A stretch of 64,000 nucleotides of DNA from Cristatella mucedo (GCA_009760855.2 WPIO01000053.1:147501-211500); one strand, 5' to 3'. Positions 28,401-35,984 are shown, counted from the stretch's first letter. Numbers and translations are program-made. Notes: a model not told the origin generated them from the sequence alone.

Positions 28401-31400
28401 ATGGCCGTAAGGCTGGTTGGCATTCCAAACTCTATTTCTCCTCGAAGTTTTAAAGTGTTCACATGCTCTCACCTTTTGAATGTCCATACTGTTGTCACTT
28501 TCGCTTGCCAACCGACTTTCCTGCTGGCAGGCAAGTCGGTTTCCTCGGTGTGCCCTTGACCTTTCAAACAGACCGTGCCTAGCTTCGTCGTAGGAGCAAG
28601 TGATAATTCATTCATTTATGTGATGCAGTGATGGCACACTAGGTAAGGCGGTTGCTTTTCACGATCTCGTCGAATCCGGCGACGCGGGCGATCCTTTACT
28701 GCTGCTGCGAGCGGTGGTGATAGCCATAAAGGCTCGTCAGCTTTCGTCCTTCACCGTGCAAAAGAGGCCTTCAAGTCAGTATTCGGTATTCTTTTTTATA
28801 TGTGGACGCGGCTGCAGCCATGGGCTGCCGCGGCAGCACTGCGCAGTGATATGCTCGCTCACTCACTCCCAGCTCGCGGCTTGAAGAAGAGGAAGTGCGT
28901 CTGGGCGTGCTCGTGATTCGTTCACGAGTGATGTGAGAGAACTGCACGAGCAGACGACGCCCCCCAGCCTCTCGCCCGTCGTGGGCAGCCAGTGCCTCCG
29001 GACAAGACTAGTGTATGTAGTGGGGGGCAGTGCAGGGCAGTGCAGTGCACGCAGACCCACGTGCACCGGAACCCCCACAAGGAGCTGCCCACTCCTTCCC
29101 GAGATCCACCCGGAAATTGCAGCTTTTGAGGCTTGCAGGCAGCAGGAAGGAGCAGGCTGCTTGCCGGTCGAGACGTCTCTGACTTGGAGATGATGCGCGA
29201 TGCATGATCTGAGATGCACGATGGGCACGCTGGGCTCAGTAGCCCTTTTGTTGCACGCGCACTTTTGCGGTGCTGCCGCCGTCTGCCGGCGGAGCTCACC
29301 AGTGAAAGCAGGCGAAGTCTAGGCACCGCCACCGCGCAATGCATTCGCTTCCGTCGCCCCCTAGGCTACGTCCCCCCTACGGCTACGCTCTGTCTCCCGT
29401 TGCGCGTTGCAGGCTGCTGCCTACGCCGCTGGAAATGCGTCGTTCCACTCGAGCGCACTCTACGCCACTCTGAGGCCTGCCATTCCCGTCCTCGTCAACT
29501 TGCTGTCCGATCCCGTCGTGAAGAGTCGAAGTCATGCAGCATGTAAGCGGCTCCCGATGCCGCCCTGGCAGCTGCTGCAAAGTGGCACTGTCTTTTCTTG
29601 CACTTCACGTGACGATGCTGCCCGGGCAGTGGTGGGTTTATTTTTGTTTGCTGAGCTAAAATTGTGCATGGTAATCGCTCTTGCAAATTATCATGGGAAT
29701 GATCGTGTCGTTTGTACCAGTGGTCTGGAAAGCAGCGGTTTAGACAGTTCAAGTAAATCAACACTAGGAATCTTGCCGACAATTATGATGACAATAAAAA
29801 TAATAATAATCTTTCTTTTGGCACCGTAAGAAAATAGGACTACCTCCGATAATTATGATAGTAGAATAATAACAATACCAATTAATCTTTCGTACAGTGA
29901 CGTAAGAAAGCCCAATCTCTGTCCAGGCGCTTTATAAATCGATGCAAGATGACCGTTAGGCCGGTAAAAGATTGTGAAGTTTACTCGATGCTCACTATCG
30001 AGCCAGTGAAGCCGGGGCAGCAGGAAAATGATTTGGCAGCCGTTGATGAGGACCAGCAGCTGCTCAGTTGTGCACCAGTTGCAGACAATTAAGAGCAGAG
30101 GCTAGGAGCCCTGAATAAAGAGAATCGCTGTCTGGACTTCACTAATTCACCGCCCTCAGGTCTTCCGGCATGTGCAATTAGAAGCTTGCCGCTGGTGTAA
30201 GACTCTGCAGCCAGGCTTGTCTGTCGTGAGCACCACAGCCACCACATTATGTCACTTCTCACCGATATGCACTAGCTCTTCATCAAACTTAATAGCGACG
30301 TCGACGTTTTGTTTTTGACCTAAAGGTCTCTTCAGTCTTGTGATCTGACCTATCAGATCCTAATTACTGTCATTGAGGCTTTTTTGATCATGTGCCTAGA
30401 AATCGCCAGTGAGTCCTTCTCGAGCGCCTCTCATCTCGCCTGGGCATCACTGGCACTGCTCTGCAATGAATGGTTCAGGTCCTATCTTGGTGGGAGACTC
30501 CAGAATATTGATGTGAATAGACAAGATCATCTGAGGTACCTCAGAGATATGGGGTACCTCTGTGCTCTGTTCGGTTCTTTTCACGATTTATACTCTCCCT
30601 CTTGCCGATGTGATTGCCAAGCACAATCTAGGCTTTCACTTCGATGCGAGATGACACTCAGCTGTACCTTTGGTTTGATCCCTTCTAGCCTTCGAGCACG
30701 TCGAATTCTCTCAACTTCCTTGCTGCATGTATTGTTGACATGCACACATGGATGGCAGCAACTTTTCTTAAATTAATTAAATGATAATAAAATTAACTTA
30801 CTAGTTAGGAAAAAACTAAATGTGATTCGGAAATGATAATGGCTAATGCTCAAAATCGGCGCTGCTAGCATATCTCATATTGAATCTGTACGAAATCTAG
30901 GTGACATGCTGTCTTGACTTCTGTAACTCACTGCTTGCTGGTGTGCAAACAGGCGCTTACAGCTGGTGCAAAACTCTGCAACTAGGCTTGTCTGTCGTGA
31001 GCGGCTCTATTGCCACATCACACCACTTCTCCCCGACCTGCGCTGGCTACCAGTCAAGCAACGGATCGACTTCAAGGTTTCGTCTCTTCTTCATAGGTCC
31101 CTTTATTCTTTGGCTCCAGCCTACGTACCAGGCTAAGCATCGTACCACCTGCTTTTCGGAATCTAACTGTTTACCTATACCTTGTACAAACCTCATATCC
31201 TTTGAAGACCGTGCCTTTAGTTCGTGTGCTCCCAAGGCCTTTAACTCACTCCTGACTTCTGTCACGACATCCCCTGACTTGACCACATTTAAAAAGAAAT
31301 TAAAATTGCATCTATTTACGACAGCATTTGGTGGGTGTCTGTGATTCGTTCTTTATGTGCTTGTGCATGCTGACACTGTTGCATGCTGCCACTAACCACA

Positions 31401-32623
31401 CTTGCATGCTGACCTTGTGCATGTCACCCCTAATCATGTTATTCATGTTGTTTACCAAGCATGATACCACTCACCACTCGATCGTGTTTCTTTTGCAGCA
31501 AATGTAAAGTGCCTAGAAAGAGATTGAGTTATCTAAGGGCGCTTTATCAAGTGCGTTATTATTACTATTATTATGCGTGTATCGCTTTCTTTTTCCCTTG
31601 TCTCTTGGGAGCTGCTGAGATTAATTGTGCTGCGGTGTGCTTGCTGCATGCCGACAGTCATCCACGATCACGCACTGCCCTGTGCACGGCCCATGTCTGT
31701 GCCGATGCTAGCTTGGCTGCTGGTTGACCTTGGCCTCAGCTCTGGCTGTCTGCTGCAGGTGCTCTCGGTAACTTGAGTCTGCACGGCCCAGAAAACTGTG
31801 ATGAGCTGCTGCGCCAGAACGCCGTCGCCGGGTAAGAGCTGGCAGATGCGTGCTGTATCGATCACGTGACTGTGTCGTGTCATGCACGGCCTCCCCTACA
31901 TTTGCATCACCACTAGTTAGATGGAAGCCTGCCCTGCGCTTCCTTGTAGTTGCCTAATTGTGAAGACCCGGTAGTGTGGCACTGGTTATGGATGGATGCT
32001 CTAGTGCTAGCCAGCGTAGCTATGCTAGCTAGAGAAGGCAGCTGAAACGTGGGCCGTTCCAGTGCATTGCACGAGAACTCGTATCCAAAGTAAAGGGAAA
32101 TTTTGTGGTCGCACTTTAAACTTAGTCTAGCCGTATATGCAATGTGAATTACAGCTTCTTTGGACTATACCCCAAGTCGTCAGTTCATTTCAGCATGACG
32201 GCGATGCATGTATGACGATTCCGTCGCATCCGTCAGCCAGGATTGTCACACGGCAGCAGACATCTGCTGCTGGTGCTGCTGCTGCAAGCCGCTGCCTCGG
32301 TGTGTTGACTGTCTTGTCACTATCGCTCGACCGGCCGGCACTGCTGTTGCAGGGTGCTTGAGCTGGCCTGCTCTGACAGTCAGCCGGCGGCACAGGAGTG
32401 CGCGCTCAGCGCTCTGCTGTCCATGAGTAACCAGAGGCAGCTTAGAGAGGCTCTGCTCACTCAGAAGGCCATCATGCGCCTTTCCGAACTCTCGTCCGCC
32501 GGAGGTGGCAGAAAGCATCTGGACTTGACGGCCAGTCAGGGTCCACAGGCCAGTGCCTCTGCCAGTGTCGTGCTTCATGCAAACAAGCTTGTGAGGGCGT
32601 TGCAGCAGCAGCACCGGCAGTGA
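799..32623 (+). CDS. STK36: STK36/fused-type serine/threonine kinase, C-terminal part, 19 exons
   Basis: Spliced gene. Exons: 799-988, 4235-4383, 6077-6184, 10890-10988, 12766-12860, 13377-13443, 15827-15937, 18956-19114, 19491-19565, 19997-20233, 20358-20473, 22889-23008, 23187-23349, 24270-24411, 25121-25244, 27746-27815, 29413-29542, 31759-31831, 32353-32623. All introns are GT-AG, every splice phase agrees, and the sum is 2,499 nt (832 aa plus TGA). The family match is visible in the last ten exons: PDWSLISRQG, LCCFPFAVD, GNASF, ALGNLSLHGPE and VLELACSD correspond in order to PDWTLIS, LLCFPFALD, GNAAY, ALGNLGPE and LLEMACGD of vertebrate STK36 (recalled, not searched). STK36 acts in Hedgehog signalling and in assembly of the central pair of motile cilia. 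This part is the helical armadillo/HEAT-like region; the kinase domain would be encoded upstream. Exons 1-9 are assigned by reading frame and phase more than by recognised similarity. Confidence 0.9.
1925..2440 (+). mobile_element. LINE family A, 3' fragment
   Basis: Degenerate end of the reverse transcriptase ORF (FGDRAFSLYAPKPYNSLPT), the family 3' UTR with GACACTGTGCATG repeats, and an ATT tail at 2398-2437. Several stops. Lies in intron 1. Confidence 0.85.
2471..2650 (+). mobile_element. SINE-1 (tRNA-derived)
   Basis: tRNA-like head with a box B (GGTTCGATTCC) after GAGGTCGTG, then a body containing GCCACTGCAAGCGGTGGTGAT, and an ATTT-repeat tail. Other copies here: 5732, 14977, 28625 (+) and 23560, 27252, 35985 (-). 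Confidence 0.85.
2830..3730 (+). mobile_element. Degenerate LINE family A fragment
   Basis: Weak but ordered matches to the family: a YADDTQL-like stretch near 2880, a LQLVQNSA-like stretch near 3310, and the RTTCFSE/FGD-like end near 3560-3600. Many frameshifts. An old copy. Confidence 0.6.
4235..4383 (+). CDS. STK36: STK36 exon 2 in window
   Basis: Acceptor ctgttcag, donor gtgagt. It completes the codon begun in exon 1, reads DATAASGNEDEATEQLLET and ends in phase 0. A nearer donor (gtgggc after base 4344) is also in phase, so a form 13 residues shorter is possible. Confidence 0.65.
4892..5190 (-). mobile_element. LINE family A 3' end, minus strand
   Basis: The complement of the family tail (gagaacacaatgtctttcta) is followed by the complement of the 3' UTR GCATGCTGAC repeats and the start of the ORF end. 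Intron 2. Confidence 0.8.
5732..5908 (+). mobile_element. SINE-1
   Basis: Well-preserved copy: GTGATGGCACACTAGG head, box B GGTTCGATTCC, GCAAGCGGTGGTGATAGCC body, ATTT tail. Intron 2, about 170 bases before exon 3. Confidence 0.88.
6077..6184 (+). CDS. STK36: STK36 exon 3 in window
   Basis: Acceptor cttgcag, donor gtattt. It encodes 36 residues starting VAAALGSEMLKPDVLP, helical in character, phase 0 at both ends. Confidence 0.75.
6445..6600 (+). mobile_element. SINE-2 (tRNA head, LINE-A-like tail)
   Basis: Degenerate copy: tRNA-like head (TGGCTCAGTGCTTAAGG), then GTGGCATATGTAGAATGCCTG, GATTAAGTTC and an ATTAATTAT end. Intron 3. Confidence 0.7.
6642..6741 (+). repeat. (CT)n microsatellite
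   Basis: About 95 bases of almost pure CT in intron 3. All four long CT tracts in the window are CT on the + strand (6642, 7525, 25430, 35767). Confidence 0.97.
7525..7618 (+). repeat. (CT)n microsatellite
   Basis: About 90 bases of CT with one CC interruption; a LINE family A fragment begins about 25 bases later. Confidence 0.97.
7643..7990 (+). mobile_element. LINE family A, 3' end
   Basis: The last ORF residues (AWNSLPTCVRTSPDLTTFKR), the full 3' UTR with GCATGCTGAC repeats, the terminal hairpin (GCGCCTAGAAAGAGATTAAG) and a TTATTATTA tail. A young-looking 5'-truncated copy. Confidence 0.9.
8351..8376. repeat. 26-bp perfect palindrome
   Basis: The 13-mer CACTGGTACCAGT is followed directly by its exact complement, with no spacer. 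It contains two GGTACC sites. It sits just before a SINE-2 copy. Confidence 0.9.
8393..8533 (+). mobile_element. SINE-2
   Basis: TGGTTTGGTCCAACCGTTAA head, a tRNA-like box B region (GAGGTCGTTGGCTCGAGCC), GTGGCATATGTGAAG, then GAGATTAAGTTCTCTTAGGG, which is the LINE family A tail sequence. Confidence 0.85.
8560..9540 (+). mobile_element. Degenerate LINE family A copy
   Basis: A YVDDTQL palm motif near 8705 and matches through the HAFVTSRLDFCNSLL, LQLVQNSAA and FGD regions to about 9540, all broken by frameshifts. One of the longer copies in the gene. Confidence 0.7.
9650..10145 (+). mobile_element. LINE family B, 3' fragment
   Basis: Contains the family B ORF end (PQFLRNDHYSRAADYGSSF, YRMCTESRLGSEYAI) and its 3' end, which ends near ACAGACGGAGATACAT. 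The first 180 bases repeat part of the same end in degenerate form. Confidence 0.8.
10300..10615 (+). mobile_element. Degenerate LINE ORF end, other family
   Basis: ELVCTYSLELVLS and WNSFSADMISSRILVTCKAR, then LETHLFSTVHALFL, resemble the C-terminal end of a LINE reverse transcriptase ORF but fit neither family A nor B well. Confidence 0.45.
10890..10988 (+). CDS. STK36: STK36 exon 4 in window
   Basis: Acceptor atctttag, donor gtgaga. It encodes 33 residues starting AVYNVAQMSAEFCQFVV, phase 0 at both ends. The 4.7-kb intron before it is the longest in the gene and is filled with repeats. Confidence 0.75.
11455..11605 (+). mobile_element. LINE family A tail
   Basis: Only the last part of the 3' UTR, the terminal hairpin (AGTGCCTAGAAAGAGATTGA) and an ATT-rich tail. 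Intron 4. Confidence 0.8.
12432..12590 (+). mobile_element. SINE-2
   Basis: Head GTTAAAGTGCTCGCTCCGA, box B region GAGGTCGTGGGCGCGAGCC, GGCATATGTGAAGCGGCTGA, then a LINE-A-like tail with a small insertion. Confidence 0.85.
12766..12860 (+). CDS. STK36: STK36 exon 5 in window
   Basis: Acceptor gttgtag, donor gtaagt. It reads VEVDDMDVNTVIELAIHVI and ends with two bases of a codon that exon 6 completes. Confidence 0.72.
13142..13345 (+). repeat. (TG)n microsatellite
   Basis: About 200 bases of TG with CG and other interruptions. It ends close before the acceptor of exon 6. Confidence 0.97.
13377..13443 (+). CDS. STK36: STK36 exon 6 in window
   Basis: Small exon of 67 nt: acceptor atttcag, donor gtatgg. 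It reads LVDESDALLLSIFVES after completing the split codon. Its acceptor lies about 37 bases after a 200-bp TG repeat. Skipping it would shift the reading frame. Confidence 0.72.
13444..14976 (+). other. STK36 intron, no clear features
   Basis: I see no exon and no member of the repeat families named here. There is a G run at 14692-14700 and short AT-rich patches. Confidence 0.45.
14977..15135 (+). mobile_element. SINE-1, 5'-truncated
   Basis: Starts within the head (AAGGCGGTTGC), box B GGTTCGAATCT, body GCAACCGGCGGTGATAGCC, tail ATTTATTTATTT. Confidence 0.85.
15170..15335 (-). mobile_element. SINE-2, minus strand
   Basis: Complement of the tail (TTAATCTCTATACAGATGC), then TTCACATATG and a GGGCTCGAGCCC box B region. 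Confidence 0.75.
15827..15937 (+). CDS. STK36: STK36 exon 7 in window
   Basis: Acceptor cttttacag, donor gtgagg. It encodes 37 residues starting AASALLLSQLIHNGVPLAL, phase 0 at both ends, helical-repeat character. Confidence 0.78.
16120..17200 (-). mobile_element. LINE family A, minus strand
   Basis: About 1 kb running leftwards: from a palm-region fragment (MRMTLSCTFALVPSSL, near 17200) through ISPVESAPNLGGMFQSDLSL and HWLPVKQRINFKGLSLTFRS to the 3' UTR and a TTATTATTAT tail at 16124-16146. Several frameshifts. Confidence 0.88.
17330..17560 (+). mobile_element. Degenerate LINE family B fragment
   Basis: CCACGGCTTAGCTCC and ATAGCTGAACTGCTTCGTCA match the family B segment RHGLVLSYLAELLHQ, with decay. 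Confidence 0.5.
17810..17912 (-). mobile_element. LINE family A tail, minus strand
   Basis: TAATAATTATAATGTACTTG, then the complement of the terminal hairpin (AGAACTTAATCTCTTTCTAG) and about 40 bases of 3' UTR. Confidence 0.8.
18956..19114 (+). CDS. STK36: STK36 exon 8 in window
   Basis: Acceptor tttcccag. The donor gtaatg is weaker but gives the phase 0 end that exon 9 needs. It encodes 53 residues starting VTATSLLNASKPYSVDPLL. The reading frame stays open past this donor, so the 3' boundary is the least certain in the gene. Confidence 0.65.
19491..19565 (+). CDS. STK36: STK36 exon 9 in window
   Basis: Strong polypyrimidine acceptor (cttttttcag), donor gtactg. It encodes 25 residues, VCVRVPFDYGVLDGTILLL and on, phase 0 at both ends. 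Confidence 0.78.
19997..20233 (+). CDS. STK36: STK36 exon 10 in window
   Basis: Acceptor ctcttgcag, donor gttcgt. It encodes 79 residues. PDWSLISRQGLCTALRLAV near the end closely matches the PDWTLISPQG segment of vertebrate STK36; this is the first exon that identifies the family by itself. Confidence 0.9.
20358..20473 (+). CDS. STK36: STK36 exon 11 in window
   Basis: Acceptor gctacag, donor gtaaga. It reads EPHQLIAALSRPDGVTNLML, continuing the vertebrate order (TQEPQLC), and ends with two bases of a codon. Confidence 0.9.
20865..21690 (-). mobile_element. LINE family A, minus strand
   Basis: 3' end at 20865. The complement encodes LQLVQNLAARLVCGERRSC and HWLPVKQRIDFKL near 21400-21500 and FVTSRLDFYNSRLAG near 21540, in two frames. 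Confidence 0.88.
21705..21880 (-). mobile_element. Second LINE family A tail, minus strand
   Basis: AATAATAATAACAAAACACT, then the complement of the terminal hairpin and part of the 3' UTR. It lies just beyond the 20865-21690 copy, so it is a separate insertion or a tandem end. Confidence 0.75.
22215..22785 (+). mobile_element. LINE family A ends, two tails in tandem
   Basis: A piece of 3' UTR (22215-22285), then an ORF end (SSYAPKAWNSLPTCVKT-like) with full 3' UTR and tail at about 22640, then a second tail at about 22785. Just before exon 12. Confidence 0.85.
22889..23008 (+). CDS. STK36: STK36 exon 12 in window
   Basis: Acceptor tctttgcag, donor gtatgg. TTQLCCFPFAVDASRDVLD matches the QLLCFPFALD segment of vertebrate STK36. 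It ends with two bases of an Arg codon. Confidence 0.9.
23187..23349 (+). CDS. STK36: STK36 exon 13 in window
   Basis: Acceptor ctgtacag, donor gtatgt. It reads LLETCASGLLSADVGDDDSK and later ALTCRLVLADGHFVTQFASL, matching LLTRLALMDPTSLNQFV in position. Ends in phase 0. Confidence 0.88.
23560..23745 (-). mobile_element. SINE-1, minus strand
   Basis: Complement of the ATTT tail, GCAGTGGAGATAAAGGATTG, and the box B region (GAGCCCACGACCTCTTGACC). Intron 13. Confidence 0.85.
24270..24411 (+). CDS. STK36: STK36 exon 14 in window
   Basis: Acceptor ctcctgcag, donor gtacgc. It encodes VVTFLQSCLGSAQPVSVVCD and a following helical stretch, and ends with one base carried over. Confidence 0.87.
24590..24835 (+). 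mobile_element. LINE family A 3' UTR and tail
   Basis: GTGCTTATGCATGCTGGCAC repeats, a terminal hairpin and a TTATTATTGTTATCATT tail. No ORF part remains. Confidence 0.85.
25121..25244 (+). CDS. STK36: STK36 exon 15 in window
   Basis: Acceptor ccgctgcag, donor gtgagt. VRSRACSLLGNALKHSDAF corresponds to VRAHTYRLLGHLLQHS of the vertebrate protein, an armadillo-type helix pair. Ends with two bases of an Arg/Ser codon. Confidence 0.9.
25430..25560 (+). repeat. (CT)n and CT-rich tract
   Basis: A pure CT run at about 25437-25475, followed by CTCC/CTCTC-rich sequence. Intron 15. Confidence 0.95.
26112..26262 (-). mobile_element. SINE-2, minus strand
   Basis: Complement of the tail (AGAGAACTTAATCTTTATTC), GCGCTCCTTATATGCCACGG, and a GGGCTCGACCCC box B region, ending TTAACCACTGGGCCAAACCA. 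Confidence 0.88.
27252..27440 (-). mobile_element. SINE-1, minus strand
   Basis: Complement of the tail, GCTTGCAGTGGCGATAAAGG, box B complement GGATTCGAACCC, and the head complement ending TTACCTAGTGAGCCATTACG. Confidence 0.88.
27746..27815 (+). CDS. STK36: STK36 exon 16 in window
   Basis: Acceptor ctttcag, donor gtactc; 70 nt. It reads IIKPLLSCLQDSDFHVRK, matching the LLLLGLGDKDPVVR helix. Ends in phase 0. Confidence 0.88.
27938..27978. repeat. Perfect 14-bp inverted repeat
   Basis: GGTCACCCAAGGAG (27938-27951) and its exact complement (27965-27978), with a 13-base spacer. GC-rich hairpin in STK36 intron 16, 123 bases after exon 16. Confidence 0.9.
28625..28795 (+). mobile_element. SINE-1, diverged
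   Basis: GTGATGGCACACTAGGTAAG head and GCGAGCGGTGGTGATAGCC body; the box B region is damaged. Confidence 0.8.
29413..29542 (+). CDS. STK36: STK36 exon 17 in window
   Basis: Acceptor cgttgcag, donor gtaagc. AAAYAAGNASFHSSALYATL and VLVNLLSDPVVKSRSHAA correspond to FAVGNAAYQAGPL and TQLLGDPQAGIRRNVA of vertebrate STK36. Ends with one base carried over. Confidence 0.93.
30160..31575 (+). mobile_element. LINE family A, two adjoining fragments
   Basis: A short fragment (30160-30370), then a longer one with a palm-region piece (near 30580-30775), ORF end (near 30930-31340) and complete 3' UTR with ATT tail at 31555-31573. Frameshifted. Intron 17. Confidence 0.85.
31759..31831 (+). CDS. STK36: STK36 exon 18 in window
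   Basis: Acceptor ctgctgcag, donor gtaaga. ALGNLSLHGPENCDELLRQ matches ALGNLGPEGLGEELLQ. Ends with two bases of a Gly codon. Confidence 0.93.
32353..32623 (+). CDS. STK36: STK36 last coding exon
   Basis: Acceptor ctgttgcag. VLELACSDSQPAAQECALSA matches [20 protein letters not shown]. It ends LHANKLVRALQQQHRQ at the TGA, where the vertebrate protein has a CRKLIHLL helix close to its end. So the C-terminus is complete. Confidence 0.93.
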
Positions 32624-33650
32624 CGCAAATGCTACCGTCGCGGAGGCATCAGCTTCTAACAGTGCAGCCGTCCGACATGGCCGCGTGGCCTGGCCACACT
32701 CGCTCGAATCCTCATGATCTCGAGCCGAGGACTTCGACGCAACGTGCCCGGTCGCAGCATTGCCAGATCAATCAGACCCTGAGGCTGAGCATTGACCGGA
32801 CCAATCAGAGCCTGAGGCTGAGCATTGAGCATATCCGGTCTCATGCATGTCGCAGTATTGTGATTACTAACAGGTAGTGTTGCTCGATAACCGTCCTGCG
32901 TGAATTCGCGGCCCTACGTGGGGCTAGCTAGATATGAAGCCACAATCTGGTCGCTGTCCGAGCCACGCTGCTATGTGTCTACCTGTGCCTTGGCTGCTGT
33001 CGCATGCTTGGCTATCCTGTGGCCAACCAGTAGGTCTTCAACTGAGCCCTCTTCAAATAAAGGCGATGTGTTTGAGACGAGTCTGCCTCATTGTTAAGCC
33101 TGCTTTTTTTTCCTCGACCTGTCTCTGTGTTGCAAGTGTTGCCGTTTGCGTTCCCTGGGTGTTCGGCCTTTATGTGATCTCTAAATGTGATCACTCAGTG
33201 TAATAAACTAACTACAGGCTGCCAATGCCCTGGATGTCAATGAACTGAAGTTGAAGGCTGAACCTTGCCTTTAGTGTGGTGGAGTAAAATACTGCAACAC
33301 CCCTTTGTTTGTGCAGTTAGCTTGATGCAAGGCTATGCTTGCTGAACTATTTTCGCAAGAGGCTAAGGAAAATTCCGGGTAAGATTTGGCCAGCATGGTT
33401 CTTTATTTAGGACCCCTTTCTACTATGAATATGCCCCTATGTGGTCGTAGCTACCGTAGACGAGGGCTACGAGTGTACTACTTGTGGCGTATTTCGTTTG
33501 ACAAGATTCGCCAAGAGCTTAGGAAAATGTGCGTCTGATACAATACTCTTGCCTTCTCGTATGGACTGAGCTAATTCCTTTGCCTCATGTCAATTAATGT
33601 ACCGATACAACCGGGGCAACCACTGATTCTGCACTGTTGCATATAATGTA
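32624..33650 (+). other. STK36 3' flank
   Basis: 3' UTR and downstream DNA with two AATAAA signals. A 24-base direct repeat (GACC..ATCAGA.CCTGAGGCTGAGCATTGA type) occurs at about 32766-32830. No other gene seen. Confidence 0.5.
33056..33061 (+). terminator. Candidate poly(A) signal for STK36
   Basis: AATAAA 433 bases after the stop codon. A second AATAAA is at 33202-33207. Cleavage is not shown; these are the first canonical signals after the last exon. Confidence 0.5.
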
Positions 33651-33654
33651 ATAT

Positions 33655-33935
33655 ATCTCCGTCTGTAGCTCCACAAAGTCATAAAGACCATGTGGGTGTT
33701 ACGCAGGAGAGTTTTGTATTGCGCACTCACAGCCTAAGCGGCTTTCGGTACGCATTCGGTAGCCAACAGATTTCGTCTCACGCAACAAAGAGAAAGTGGG
33801 AAGCATAGCTGAGTCAGGAGAGCAGTTGAGGTAGTGAGTAGCATAGAAGTAGCTGCTCAGGACCGCTGAAAAGGATGTGCCATAGTCGGCAGTAGGAGAG
33901 TAGTTGTCGTTGCTTAAGAAATGCCCATCCAATCA
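33655..33935 (-). mobile_element. LINE family B 3' end, minus strand
   Basis: The complement encodes ATHYLNCSPDSAMLPTFSLL and YRMRTESRLGCECAIQ, with the family B 3' end near 33660. Confidence 0.88.
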
Positions 33936-34147
33936 AGTTTGGTTACATCCTGACGTGGCATGAGCTTAGTGTGCCATGCCGTGAACCGAAGCAATCATAT
34001 CCAACACAGCTATAGTTGATTCGTTCCCTCCTGCTGCTGTAAATCAGAACTGTAATATTAACAAGTGGCCCTTTGAGCTTAATGTGAAAAAGTAAGTAAA
34101 TGCAAGCTTCCTTTGTTACCAGCCTTAAACTAGTACAGCAGTATACT

Positions 34148-34660
34148 TAATAATAATAATAATTCACTTGATAAAGCGCCCTCAGAGAACTTAATCTCTC
34201 TCTCTAGGTGCTTTACATTTTCTGTAAAGTGAAATGCAATTGAATGGTAAGTAAAATCATGCTTGAAAAACAAACGAAATGAATAATATGGTTAGGGGTG
34301 ACATGCACAGGGTCAGCATGCAAATGTGGTTAGTGGCAGCGTGCACAGTGTCAACACGCATAAGCACATCAAGGACGAATCACAGGGACCCACTAAATGC
34401 TGTCCTAAATAGGTGTGTTTTTAGGTTCCTTTTAAATGTGGTCAGGTCAAGGGATGTTCTGATGCAGGTCGGGAGGCAGTTCCAGGCTTTGGGAGCATAT
34501 GAACTAAATGCACGGTCCAAAGGATTTAAGGTTTGTATGAGGTATTTGTAGAATGTTGGATTCCGAAAAGCGGTTGGTACGATGCTTGGCCTGATGGGGT
34601 AGTATATCTGACAGATAGGCTGGAGCCATAGAATGAAGGGACCTAAAAGTGAGCTACAAA
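34148..34660 (-). mobile_element. LINE family A 3' end, minus strand
   Basis: TAATAATAATAATTCACTTG tail complement at the left, full 3' UTR, then the ORF end (LPTCIRTSLDLTTFKRNLKT) to about 34660. Confidence 0.9.
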
Positions 34661-34699
34661 ACCTACACGGCCCTCCAAAAGTTTCTACAAACCTCATCC

Positions 34700-35480
34700 A
34701 TAGATCTTAGTTCGGTTGTTGCTAATATCCATATTCGAGTAAGTCAACATGCTGCATCCGTTGTTAAATTGTAGCAAGATGTTGGCCTTAGTCACAGTTT
34801 ACTACGTTTGGATAAGTGAGGAACTGCATTCGCTGGCAACCGAGTCAACGGCTCTCGTGTAAACTGATATGCAGATGTGTTCACGTGACAATTACCAAAT
34901 AACTATGTATTCCACCCGCTTGAAGGCGTTCCGGCAGAGCCTATTTTGGCCCGTTTTGTCATCGACGATGTCCCAGCCTATGATGAACTATCCGGAATAG
35001 ATGAGTATTCGGATGTCTCATTAACCTGAAGGGGCCCATACCACGCATCTAGCACACAGCCGGGATTCGGCGAAAGCTTCCCTCCGCCGATAGTTGGCAG
35101 AGGAGTTGTTGCCAGCGCTACCCTAGATTGGCACCTTCTTCGAAATTTTTGTTTCGCACGGTACGGGTTACGTGGAAGGTGCCTAGAGAACCTCCCGAGT
35201 ATCTCCCGGGTACCTAGAATTATTGCGACAGCTGTGAGTTGTGGAGGCGTAGAGGCTGGATCGCATAGGCCAAGCTCTCAGCCTGCTCTCTTCGGGCCGG
35301 CTTTGGTCGAACGCATAATAGAATAGCCCTAAACCACGACTGCGATGTCTACATTTAAAACTAAACCAAAGATAGATACAGTAAAGCTCAGCTGATTGTT
35401 GTAATGTTGGTTTGCAAGTTTCCGCTCTGCCTCTACGCCTGTCGCAGCTCCGACATGCAGCCCTAGATCCGCGATAGCCC
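34700..35480. other. No recognised feature
   Basis: I find no convincing gene, and no member of the repeat families described here. Confidence 0.4.
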
Positions 35481-35489
35481 AGCAGGTGC

Positions 35490-35650
35490 TCGCTCTGGTA
35501 ACTAGGGTGCTCGCTCTTTACGCCCGAGGTCATGTGTTTGCATCCTGTAGCGGGCTAACATTTACTGCCAACTGCGAGCTGTGGTGAGAGCTGTTAAGGC
35601 TCTTCTGCCGCAGTACACATAAGGCTGTTAAATCTGTTATTGTTTTTAAA
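35490..35650 (+). mobile_element. tRNA-SINE, related to SINE-1
   Basis: GTGCTCGCTCTTTACGCCCG head, box-B-like GTTTGCATCC, GAGCTGTGGTGAGAGCTGTT body and AAGGCTGTTAAATCTGTTAT end. Confidence 0.6.
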
Positions 35651-35765
35651 TTTCATTTTATAAATTAGGGACTCTAATCTATTAGCTGGCAGGCCGACGT
35701 TCAGGGTTTTGCCGACAATGGGCATACAGCTACTCTTGTAAGCTCGGTCTGCAGCTGCTGAGTTA

Positions 35766-35766
<1 letters not shown>

Positions 35767-35816
<50 letters not shown>
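35767..35816 (+). repeat. (CT)n microsatellite
   Basis: About 50 bases of pure CT. Confidence 0.97.
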
Positions 35817-35818
<2 letters not shown>

Positions 35819-35984
35819 GATGCGATCTAAATTTCTTTTGTCAATTTTTCTTCCAAAATAAATAGCAAAATGTGAACTTCCAAGATAAAACGATGTAGCC
35901 CAGTCCCTGTCATTGTCACGGAGCCTTGCAGATACTTAGACCAAGCTTAAGGTGATTGAGTTAAGCTTTACGTCATATGCAAAT

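Noticed and set aside
28863-29580. ORFs of 110-140 codons on both strands
   Set aside because: GC-rich intron sequence and shadows of STK36 exon 17.
32137-32614. Minus-strand ORF of 122 codons
   Set aside because: Antisense of the last STK36 exon, which has strong homology on the plus strand.
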